Shown piece after piece: positions 49,201 to 61,200 of a DNA stretch of 64,000 nt (position 1 is the first letter of the stretch; each line of letters begins with the position of its first letter). A model generated the notes under the pieces. It ran no database searches and was not told the DNA's origin. It saw nothing but the letters and a program-made list of their open reading frames with translations. The stretch is taken from contig NC_056539.1 in NCBI RefSeq assembly GCF_910596095.1, positions 27,488,501-27,552,500 on the forward strand. The letters run 5' to 3'. The translations under genes were made by a program, and so were the position numbers. The stretch comes from Thunnus maccoyii (Eukaryota > Chordata > Actinopteri > Scombriformes > Scombridae).

Positions 49201-52200
49201 GCTGATGAGTTTAGGGATGCACGGCTCTGAGAGAGAGGAGAGAGGTAGTGTTGGAGATTAAATAAGACAGAATACATGATGTGTGAGTTAATGGGACAGG
49301 AGCTAAAATGGCCTAACCAGTATGAGATAAATAAAGTTTTTTGAACTGTGAATCATGCAAAGATATTCCAGTAGAGCCCCAGAATATAAATACAGACCTG
49401 GAAATGAATCAAGTGTCAAGTTAAGTTTTCTAAAATATACATTAAAGTTTGCAGCTTGGTTCATCCTGTGTCACGTTGCTCACCAGTGACCAGCTTTCCT
49501 GTCATGTGAGCGATGCTGCCGCAGGTCGTTCCTACAGCTTCGACAGAGATGGAGTAGCTCTGTCCACAGGGCAGCTCTTCCAGATCACAGTGGGTGGTGT
49601 TCGTCTCACAGGTGACATTGAGGCCTGACGCGGTGGTGGCCAAGACCACGTACGACGAAGCTCCATCACTTGGGTACCAGGTCACCATAGCCTTCTGTGT
49701 GTAGCAGTCCATGACTGCCTCGATGTGTCTCGGTTTACAGGGGACTGAGAGAAGAATGAAGTGAATGAAGACAATGTAGTTTATATTTTGTTGTCCATGG
49801 GATTAACATGGAAATATGGAAATAGTGCTTTAATATGTTTCACAGGTGACATAAGAAAAAATAATTAATGCACCAAGTAGGTATTTATCACCTTTTTTTA
49901 ACAGTTAACAGTAAAACAAACACTATAAAAGATACTTTAAGTAAGATCATGTTCACAATACATTTTCACATAATGCAGTAGCTTTTTGAAAGAGTTTAAT
50001 AATCATCATCAAGCATCAAAGAATCTCCTTGACCCCTAAAGAAACTACGGGATCCTTTATTTTAAGTATAAAATGAGAAAACAAAGATAAAACTAAGTTT
50101 CCTCATGTCAGCAGAGCATTTACAGTATATATGGATTAGTGCATCAGTGTCTTCATCTTTCTAGAAATGTGTTGTAGTCTGATTTTAGCCTTTGTCCTTA
50201 AGATACATGTCTGTCACTTGACTCTCGTTCTTACCTGAAGGTGTGTCAATCGCATTGGTGGGCGGGCTGTCACAGTATCCATCAGAGGAGACTACAGACA
50301 CGTGGTAGATCTGACCGCAGCCGAGTCCCGTCACGTTGCAGGAGCCCTCGGTCATGCCCTGGCAGGTTGTGGTCTGACCGTTGCTGTCCTGCACTGTGGC
50401 GAGGTACGAATCGGCTCCCGAGCTCTCGGACCAGGACACAGTCAGAGCACTGGTCTTACAGTCCACCACGGAGGAGACATTTGCAGGAGTGCACGGCACT
50501 GGTGAGAAGAGGTTGAGAGAAGGTGTGGTGTAGGGTTTAATGTTTTTTTTTGTCACCTTAAAGAGTTTTTGATTACTGATTACTGGATTTATTATGAAAA
50601 TGAAGTGATTTTCTGGAGATTATAGCTGTTGTTGAGAACTTTTTTGCTAAGAGTTGAATGAGAAGATTGATGCTACTTGTATATTTTTAGGGTTAGGGGT
50701 TAGGTGGTTAGTTGTGGTCTTACAGGCATTAATGTCCTGGACTATTTCTCAACTGGGCACAGTGATTTCCTGGAGTCTCTGCTGGTTGCCTGCTAACCTC
50801 AGGGGGACAAAAGGACTCCAGGAAGTCACTGCATCTGGCCAAGAAATAGTCCTGTACATAAACCTCCATGAAACTACAACTTGTGGTTGTCACGCTATAA
50901 TTTTTGGGACAGATTAAATGAACAAGATATATGATGTTGAGTGAGATTTAGAGGTGCTGGTAAGTGGATTTTGATACCTTTGGAGAGAGACAGGGTAATT
51001 ATTTCCTTCTGTTCCCAGTCTTTATGCTAAGCTATGATAAGAGGCTGTTAGCTGTAGCTTTATATTCAACCTACAGAGTGGTATCCATCTACTCATCTAA
51101 CAACTCTCTGCAAGAAAGTGAACAACCGTGTTACCAAAAATGTCGAACTATTCCTTTAAAGCAAAAACTCATTTGATGTCACAAAATTTGTGCTAACTTT
51201 CACTGTATATTTGCTGTTTTTTTTAGTCATTTCCTGAAAAAATTCTGCTTGTGCACAGAAAAAAATAGCAACAACAGCAGTTTTGTTTAGACCTAGATAG
51301 TTAGCATGAGCTGTAACAGCAGCTGTAGATGAAGAGAAACAGAAATGAGAGCCACCGGTGGAAACCCAAGCTTCATGAACAATAAAAGACTTTCAAAGAA
51401 AAACAAAAATCAGACTATAAATCTCTAGTTTTTGATTTCTAGGGAAACTTAAGACCATTAACATAGAAGTTTGGGAATAATTTGCAGCCCTGGATAACTT
51501 ATGTTTATGGTGAAAACTCTTATTTTATAATTCTTGAACACACACATAAATCAACAGTGAAAATCTGTGCATACCAGTCTTGATTTGCACACTGTCGCTC
51601 GGTTTGCTCCTGCAGTCTCTGTCCTCTGCAATCACACTAGCTGTGTAGTACTGGCCGCAGCGCAGGCCTGTCAGATCACAGTGGTTCTCATGAGAGGTGC
51701 ACTCATCCACGTGGCCATCGGTACTCACGGCCCTCACATGGTAAAGCTGTCCTCCTTTGCTGTAGTTCCATGACATGGAGGCCACGTTGTCGCTGCAGCT
51801 CAGTTTGGCTTCAAGGTTATCAGGAACACACGGCACTGACGGAGAGAGATCAATAAAGACACAAATATTATTATCTCATCTCCATTCTCATCTCACAAAG
51901 CCTGCATGAGAATTCCTTACATGTGGCTTTAAGACTGTACCTGAAAATATTAGAAATGTTATACTTGTGTATGTGTAATATTCTCCACCTGTCTTGACTA
52001 TGTCCCCTGAACTCTGGGAGCTGTTGCAGGTTCGTCCCTCAGCCGTGACGAGCAGGACGTAGAATTCTCCACACGGCAGGTCGGTGATGTCACAGCCGGT
52101 GTCCGACGTGGTGCAGCAGGTGCTGCCTCCGTTTGTGTTCTCCAGCGTGGCTGTGTATGTCACAGCACCAGGAATGGATTCCCAGGAGATGCTGACTGTG

Positions 52201-55200
52201 CGGTTGTCGCAACCCACCGACTTCTTCACGTCCTCGGGAGGACAGGGACCTGAGGAAGAGGAGGAGAAGCACTGTGAGATATGATTTAAAAAACAGCTTT
52301 CTGACCATCATCTGCCAGAAATAGGTACAAAAGTGAAAGAGGTTATCAGAGGATAGCTCTAAAAAGAGTGTAAAAAAAGAGACCACATTTAACTCGAAAA
52401 CCCTCATGAGGGTTCAATGAAAATGGTTTCAGTGATTTTTTTCAGAACAGAATAGCTGATATGTTCTTCATTTCTACCACTAATGCCACTATGTATATCT
52501 AGCATCTCTCAATTTATTCTAATGGCATTAGATTTTTATAATAGAAAAAATTGACAAAAAATTGTGAAATTCTACACACAGTGACTAACTTATATTTTAC
52601 ACAATAAATTATTTCATTGTAATCATTTCAAGAGGTAAAAATGAGGTGCAAAACTTTCTCTGGAGAAAATTATTCCTCTATTTATTCATTCAAATGTGGC
52701 ATTCGGTTCAGATCTGAAACATAATTTTTTAGTGAATAAACAGAGCCAATAAGTAAGTAAAACTATATTGAAAAGTGAAAAACTTTAATTAAAGTCAATT
52801 AACACCAGCAATTTAGTTTGACATTGACAATATCAACACCTACATCACAATATGTCTATGTCTGAGGTATAATTGATTAAAGTGACTTCCTGTTTTCTTG
52901 TTACTATTTATTTACGTTCACAGACCTGTCTCAGTCATGACAGCATTGCTGGGTGCACTGAGGCACTGCTGGTTTTGGGCTTTGAGGGTGAAGGTGAGGT
53001 TCTGGCTGCAAGTCAGAGGCGGCAGAGCACACGTCCCGTCTGAGGTGGAGTTACACTCGAATGTCTGGATGTCACCGTCGCTGTTTGTTGTTAAGACGAC
53101 ATAGTCTTTAACGCCGTCAGCCTCCTCCCACATCACCCAAGCTGAGTTTGTCAGGCAGTCAATCTCCACATCAGACAGGTGAGGTGTGCAGGGAACTGAA
53201 AGTAACCAGGGAGAAATCAGTACTCAAAAAGATCACTCAAAAATCTGACAGTTTATCAAGTTTATTTATCTTGACTATTTTTAAATGGTCACTGCATCAA
53301 ATAATAACTTGTATAAGTGCATTACTGCTCCAGAAATTCTTTGAACTTCAAATTTCTTTTTATTTTCAGACATTAAATTACTCAAGAAATAATTTAGCAT
53401 ATGTGTGTTTGGCTAATTTGCTGCGTATTACAGTAATGAATATATACTATATACAAAAGGCGGTCCAGTAAAATGCAAGAACAGTTACTTCTACAGTCAC
53501 TACTACACTTAGTGTAATTTAAAAACATTTACTGTATCAAGTTTTAATCTCAGTCTAAAATAAAAAAAAATATTGATGCTTGCCTGTCATGATCGTTTTT
53601 GTGGGGCTGTCTCTGCCCACACATCCGTTCCTGGATGGTGTGATGGTAACGTTGTACTGCATCCCACACTCCAGAGTGCTGAGATCACAGTAGTTGGTTT
53701 CACTGCTACAGTTGTGTCGCCGACCTGTGGCGTCAATCGCCGACACCGTGTACACGACCCCCGCGACGCTGTCGGTCCACGTTACAGATACAACGCCGGT
53801 GTCACAGTCCAGAGTGGGAATGTAGGACGTGACAGGACAGGGAGCTGAGAGGGAGATTGTGGAAGAAGAAGAGGATGGCTTTAAGTTAGAAGAAAAGAAA
53901 GTATAATGTCTTCCTGCACCGAGAGCTTTTTAATATAAGACATGGACAGAATAAAACATTCAAAAAAGTTTAAGAAAAGACAGACACATCCTGCATACCT
54001 GTAATGACCTGCTTTGTGGGGCTGTGGGAGCTATTGCAGGCCTTATCTTGGGCGACAACTGTAACGTCATAGGTCAGTCCGCACTCCATGTTGTGCACTA
54101 CGCAGTGATGTTTATCCGTCTCACAGATGCTGACGTGACCGTTGCTGCTCACCACAGAGGCACGGAACTGAGGAGCGTAACCTGTAGACTGCCAGGTAAC
54201 GTTGAGGACACCAGACAGACAGTCGAGGTTGTTCTGTATGTTCTGCGGCACGCATGGAGCTGGAAAGAGCAAAGAGAACGGTAAGAGAAATTGTCCTGTT
54301 TGGTCCCTCAGCCGGCACATGAGTCCTAGAGAGAGATACAGAACTGCCATTTGCTCACTTTTTGTAAGCTGCTTGGAAAAGAAAATAGCCTAACATGGAT
54401 TTAAATACCCACCTGTATGAATCATTTCAACGTTGCTCTTGGCTCCAATACAATTTTCATCAAGACCAGCGACGTAGACCTGATACTGCTGCCCACATGG
54501 GAGACTAGATATCTGGCAGGTGGTGGTGCTGGTGTTACAGGACCACTGGCGGCCATGCGCATTCTCTGCTACGGCCATGTAGGTTACTGAGCCCTGCGAG
54601 GCCTGCCACGACACCGAGATGTTGTTTGATTCACAGGATGAGTCGACCCTCAACAGGGTGGGAGGGCAGGGAGCTGCAGGAGAGACACAGGAGAGGGTCA
54701 GGCAGATTTATACAGGTATCAAATTTTACTTGTCAGTGCCCTCCGGTGGACAAACTATGTAATTGCAACACTGTTTCTATATTACTTCCAATATTTTTTC
54801 AACATATTTGCACAGCAATTTCTTGTTTCTTATGGGCTGATATATCTCATCTTTTATTTCTATTGTCATCATTTCTTATCAGCATCAACTTAAACTAAAA
54901 AAAAATACTCTTTATATAGCTACTTTCAGTTACCTGTGTTGATTCGGTGCCAGTCTTGGGCAGGACTGGGGCAGTTCTGTCCTTGTCCACTGACGCTAAT
55001 CTTGTAGCTCTCCCCGCAGCGCAGAGAACTGATGTTACAGGCGGAGCCGTTGGTGGAGCAAGTCATCTGGTGTGTGATGGCAAAGGCATCGGCCGAGGCG
55101 TTGTAGTACAGAATACCACTGCCGGGCGTCCAAGACACCACAGCTGTGTTGGTGTTACAGTCCAGTGTAGTCTTCAGACCACTGTGGGGGCAAGGTCCTG

Positions 55201-58200
55201 GACAGGGAGGGATGTAGAGAGAGAGAAAGTTAAATATATAGACAGAGGGGACATGCAGGTATGCATAGTAAAATTTGATATCTGTAAAATACAAAATAGA
55301 TGTATTTTTTTTAGTTTGCTAGAACATGTTATTATTATTATAATATTATTATTTAAAGTATTGTCACTTGAGTTTAGTTGCTTCTGGTGGTACCTGACAC
55401 TGTTTAAAGTGTCTACCAGTAAAAAAAAAAGGCTCTTTAGTAACACCAAGTTGCAGCAATAGGAAACAACAAGCACAAATTTCACCACAACTTCAACACG
55501 AATTTCAGTTTTACTGTTGCCTACCATAGATTAGAACTTAAGAGATGGGACAGAGGCAGCATATATTTTTGTATTTTATTCCTGATAAATGGCTAGTAAG
55601 ACATTATACCATACCAATTTACTGAGGTGAGCTGACATTTGCTATGTTGCATTACATATTACTTATATGGCTAATGTTAGCTACATCACTGACTGCTTCC
55701 CTGTCCAAGAAATACTGTTTAATACCAACCCCGAAGTTTTTTAAGTCTGAGTCTCCTTCCACAGTTTTATAGAAACTACACCAACTGCTTAGCTTATGGT
55801 GAGTAGTTCAGGGTGGCTGGGAGTTTCCACCATTTCCACCATTTCCATCACTGTTAATCAGCTGATCTAGTTGTGTTTTATTACCTGTGGTGGCGTTGAT
55901 GGGCTCGCTGACCAAACTGACGCAGGAGTCATGGCGAGCCACCACGGTAATCGAGTAATCCTGCCCACACGCCAGGTTGGGGAAATGACAGTTGGTGTCA
56001 GTGCTGTTACATTCGGCGTTGTAGCCGAGACTGCCCCGAGCATAGACGGTGTAAGATCTGGCGCCACGTGCTGCGTCCCACGTCACCACAGTGATGCCAG
56101 TATGACAGTCCACTCGTGCTGTGAGGTGAGTAGGAACACACGGAGCTGGTGGGGAGAGAGAGAGAGAGAGAAGCAAATACGTGTTCATTCATCTATAACT
56201 GAACACAATTATTTCCTGCATCATTCAGGCTTATTGGGTACCAGTGGTGGAAAATAAACACTATAGTTGTGCACAATTTTGAGCAACTTCTACTTTACTT
56301 GAGTATGTACATTTATGCTACTTCATAGGCTACTTGTTCTCCACTACATTTCAGAGGCAAATACAGTCATTTATTGCTATAGTTACTAGTGCAGCTTAAT
56401 ATTCAAATCATGTAATTACAATATACAAAATGAAAAAGTATATGAACCACCTACAACATTACAAGGATGCTCATACATATCATATTATATATAATAGAAT
56501 AACACTATGGAGTCATTTGTATGACCATTTTTGATACTTAAATACATTGTGCTGATTACACTTAAATATTTTTACTACTACTACTTGCACTTAAGTAAAG
56601 ATTCTGAATAATTACTCCACTGGAAAGAAAAACCTCCAATAAAACACAGGTTAAAAATGTGTTTCTACAGTTGCAAACTGAAATTATTCTTTGATTTTCG
56701 AAAATCAAAATAAGATCAAAAATCTTTGGTGAGTAGCTGTGTAATTCTACTTTGTGATGCTGAACATCTAGCTGTACATTGTCTTGTTTTAATTATTAGT
56801 ACCAGTGTTGAGCCTTTCTGCGAGAGCCGGTTCACTGCTGCATGTATCTGTGTGTCCGACCACACTGATAGCATAGCTCTCTCCGCAGTTCAGCTGGTCG
56901 AAGGTGCAGTTGGAGCTGCTGGAGTTACAGGTGGTGATCAGTCCTCTGCTGTCCACCGCTGACACCATCTGGGTCTGATTTGGACCCGAGTTTCCCCAGG
57001 TCACTGACGCCACATTAGTGCTGCACTGCAGATTCACCAACACACTGTTTGGTTTACAGGGGGCTGATTATGAAGACGTGGATAAAGAAGAAAGGTGGAG
57101 TGTAAGATTAATTATTTTGGTCTATATCTGAGTCCTAGAAGTCCCTTAAACATGATGAAAAAAACCAACAACAACAAAAATCTGCAAATGCAGTAAGAAT
57201 TTCAACCTGTTTTCAATTCATATCCACTTTACAGAATCTTAAAACCTATTTACACATCACAGCAGACACACTGCAACAGTAGCATTCATTTGAAGTCGTG
57301 TTTCAGGTGACCTGACGGATTTATGTCAAATCTTCACTCTTTTTTTTAGCTCTGTTGTATGTATATCCAGCTCATTAGCTGCTAAATGCTCCACTATGTT
57401 CACCAGGTAGTCATTAAATTTGTCTGTCAGCTGTTTGGTGCTGGGGAACTATTGCATATTAGGTTTATCAAAGCTTCTTTATTGAAAACAGGGGCCAGCT
57501 TTGCCTGGAAACAATGCTGATGAGAGTGAACCAAAACATTAAAGTTGCGGACTGTAAAAACCAGAAAGGTCTGTAGTGCTGAGGGACTGCAGAGGATAAT
57601 TTTCTGCAGCTTCACTACGAGCATCACATTTCACAATACACATAGTAATTTAACCCATTGTTAATATAAACATATTGATTAATGCAGCTTTAAATCAATG
57701 GCTGCACTGTATAAATGCAATTGGCAGCACTACACATTTGTATTATACCACAGGGCTTGTACAACAATCCCACTAGTGGCCATATGCATGTGAAGCAGTA
57801 ATTTCATGTCCCCTCAGTAACTTTTAAATGTAATATACCATAATTCAAGTAAAAAAGGCTCCATCTTGTCTTGAACTTTCAATACCTGACTGCATCATGT
57901 AGTCGGAGCCCGTGATGGTGCCACAATCGACTGACGATGTAGTAACGACGAGACTGTAGGTGAGGCCACATTTTAGGTTCTTGATGGTGCAGTTTGTGTC
58001 AGTGGTGTTACAGGTTGCACGGGTGTTGTCACTGCCGATTGCCATGGCAGTGTAAGAGCCGACATCGCCAATGCTCCCCCTCCACTGCACCACGAAGGAG
58101 TTCACCTGGCAGTCGAGCTCCGCTACCACCCTGTCAGGTAAGCAGGGAGCTGTGGCAGGGATGATAGATAGATTTATTTAGTCATGAATTTGAGGTTTAA

Positions 58201-61200
58201 AACCAAATGAAACAGTCGGTTCAGTTACTTAAAACAATAAATCATATTCATACCTGAGGCAAAAGTTAAGGTGGCACCCTTGCTGCTGTTGCATGTCGCA
58301 CTGGAAGCCACCACAAATGCTGAGTACTGATGTCCACAGTCCAGCTTTACTGAGCAGGTTGTTGAGTTGGAGGAACAGGAAACTACGTGTCCGTGGGTAC
58401 CAGTCACTTTAGCTGTGTAGTAGATAGCGTGAGTACTCGGCGCCCAGGTCAGCGTTCCCAAGTTGGTGCCACATTCGGCCGTGGCAGTCAGGTTGGTCGG
58501 AGGGCATGGAGCTGACAGGGAAGAGATTTAGGAGGAAATCATTCTGTGTTCCTTGGAGAAATACACTAAAGTATCTTTATACACAGCTGGGAACTTGAAA
58601 ACCTTTTTCTTGCTATTTGACTGGAAAAAGTATTCTAATGCATAATGCCATATGCATGCAATAATTCTGTTTACACAGTTTACTTAATGCATTACTCATA
58701 CTGTGAGGGGAGAAAACATTGGAGAAACAGTGTTCAAATAGATCTACTACAAAAATATATCAGTAGATCAGTAGATTTAACCACTTTCTTTACACTATCC
58801 AATGATGAAGTTGGTGTTGAGTACAGCTACGTAGTACTGCGATCATTAGAGAAAATAATTCCAACATTTTTATCATTATAACTATCTATCAAAATAAAGC
58901 ATCTTTTTAAAATAAGAAAAAAATATGTCAATAAAATGCAAAAAAACCATGAAAAACATAGAATTGGATGACCACTCATTTCTCACACTGTAAAAATAAC
59001 TTTTCTCTCTGTGGAAGCTTCGCTTTATTGTAATTGAGCAACTGATTATATAGATATTAACCTGTTTCAGTATATATAGGCTTGCTGGGAACGCTGGTGC
59101 ACTGATTGTCCTTGGCTGCCACTGTCAGCGTATACAAATCACCACATTGCAGCCCGGTGATCACATGTGACGTCTGGTCTGTAGAGTAGTTGACACTGGC
59201 CCCACCGTCTTTCTGAGAGTGGACTAAGTAGGTAGCACCACTCTCTGGACTCTGGTCCCAGCTTACTGTGATGTCATTGTTCTCGCAATTTGTCACACCA
59301 GTCACAACAGGTGGTGGACAGATGACTGAAAACAAGAGAGGGACGAAGAGAGACGTTTGAAAATGCTGTAAATAAGCAACTTAAAAGTAAGAAAGTTAAT
59401 ATGATTATAACACTTTTTTATTACATTTGCAAAAAAATGATGGTTCAATATTAATCATTATTCTGATCCTCAATATTTATAACAAATGAATTACATTAAC
59501 AAATTGATAGGTTCTATATTCATTTTTTATTGATTGAAATCAGTGTATTTCTATTACCTGGTGAATATTTGGTTTTACAGTAATTTACAAGATAGACTGA
59601 ACTCTTTCACAACAGTTTTACACTGTTGTATATGTGGACAAGTGTTTAGTAAAACACAAATTAACATTATTTTGGCCATTTATCATTTGAAAAACATCAT
59701 ATAACACTTCTTCTTAATGACGGTTGGATGAAAACATTGATGTCACTCATGTCTCATGTCTCTCATATCTTGCGTTAAGTATGGAGTTGGAGCCAGGGGG
59801 CGATTAGCCTAGCTTAGCATAAAGACTAGAGACAGATACCCTTTCTAAAGGTCAAAATACACCTACCAGCCCCTCTAAAGCTCACTAATTTGCACTTTTT
59901 TATGTTGTTTGTTTAATCTGTTCACAAACCAAAACTTTAAAAATAAAAAGGACAATTTGTGGTGATGGGGAGATATGCTGTAACTACTTCTTGTTGAGTA
60001 ACTGCCAGATTCTGGGTGGACAGATTCATCTAGAAAACTACAAATCTAAAACTACAAATTGTATTTTTTTAATTCCTCTTTGTATCCACATCAAACAAAC
60101 GAGATACAATGTGTTAATAGGTGAGCTTCGGAGATGATGGTAGGCTGTTTTCCTGTGTTTCAAGTCTTGACGCTAAACTAAGACTACCTGCCTCCTGGCT
60201 GCAGCTCCATACTTAAGGCACAGACATGACTTGACTCTTGGCAAGAAAGCAAATCAGAGTATTTCCCAGTTCTACAGTTCTTTTCTCTGACCTGAATGGA
60301 AAGTGAAAGGCAGGCTGGGTTTGCTCCGGCAGCCCCTCTCTACGGTGACCACCGTGACAACAGCTGTCTCGCCACAGTGGAGGTCCGTGAGAGAGCAGCT
60401 TGTTCCATTGGAGGTGCAGTTGTGGGCATGGTCATCCAAATCAGAGGGTATCGCTGTGGCCACATAGAGATCTGCTTGCAGGGCAGCGTCCCACGTCACA
60501 AGGCCCATGTTACCGGCACACTGCAGGGACACGTGAACATTGGTGGGCGGGCAGGGACCTGCGAGGAAGAGGAGGAAGGGAGAGCGATCAGAGGGAGCGT
60601 GATATAATTACTTCATACTTAAAGTCAGAATCACAACCAAGAGACAAGTTAGAAAAAATGAAATCTCTGAGATCCAATAATCTAGAGTTTTCTTGAAGCA
60701 TCTAGTGGCCGCTGGAGGAACTGCATCAACATTTGATGATTGTCCCAGCAACAGAAATGGCACACTTAAAGAGCTGCAACGATTAGTTGATAATCATAAG
60801 CCAATTGAAGCAAAATCAATTAATTTTGATAATTGATTAATCTTTTTCATTTCAAGCTAAAATGCCAAACATTCCCAAGTTTCAGCTACTCATTTGTGAG
60901 GATTTGCTGCTTTTATCCATTTTCTGTGATGGTAAACTGAATATATTTCGATTTTGGACTGTAAGTCAGACAAAACTAGCAATGTGAAGATGTTGCTTTA
61001 GGCTGCAGGAAATTGTTTTCCTATTTTCTGACATTTTATAGACCAAACAAATAATCCATTAATCATTCAATTTGAATTAAATAATCAACAGAATAATCAA
61101 TAATGAAAATGAACGTTAGTTGTCACCTTACCTTTTATTCTAGTATTAGGGTGCTTTGATACACAATGTGTTTCGTGCAGCTTTTAAGTGTCTGGAAAGT

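Noticed and set aside
54947-55462. 171-residue + strand ORF
   Set aside because: It is antisense to FN3 domain 10 and then crosses intron sequence; the real gene is on the other strand.
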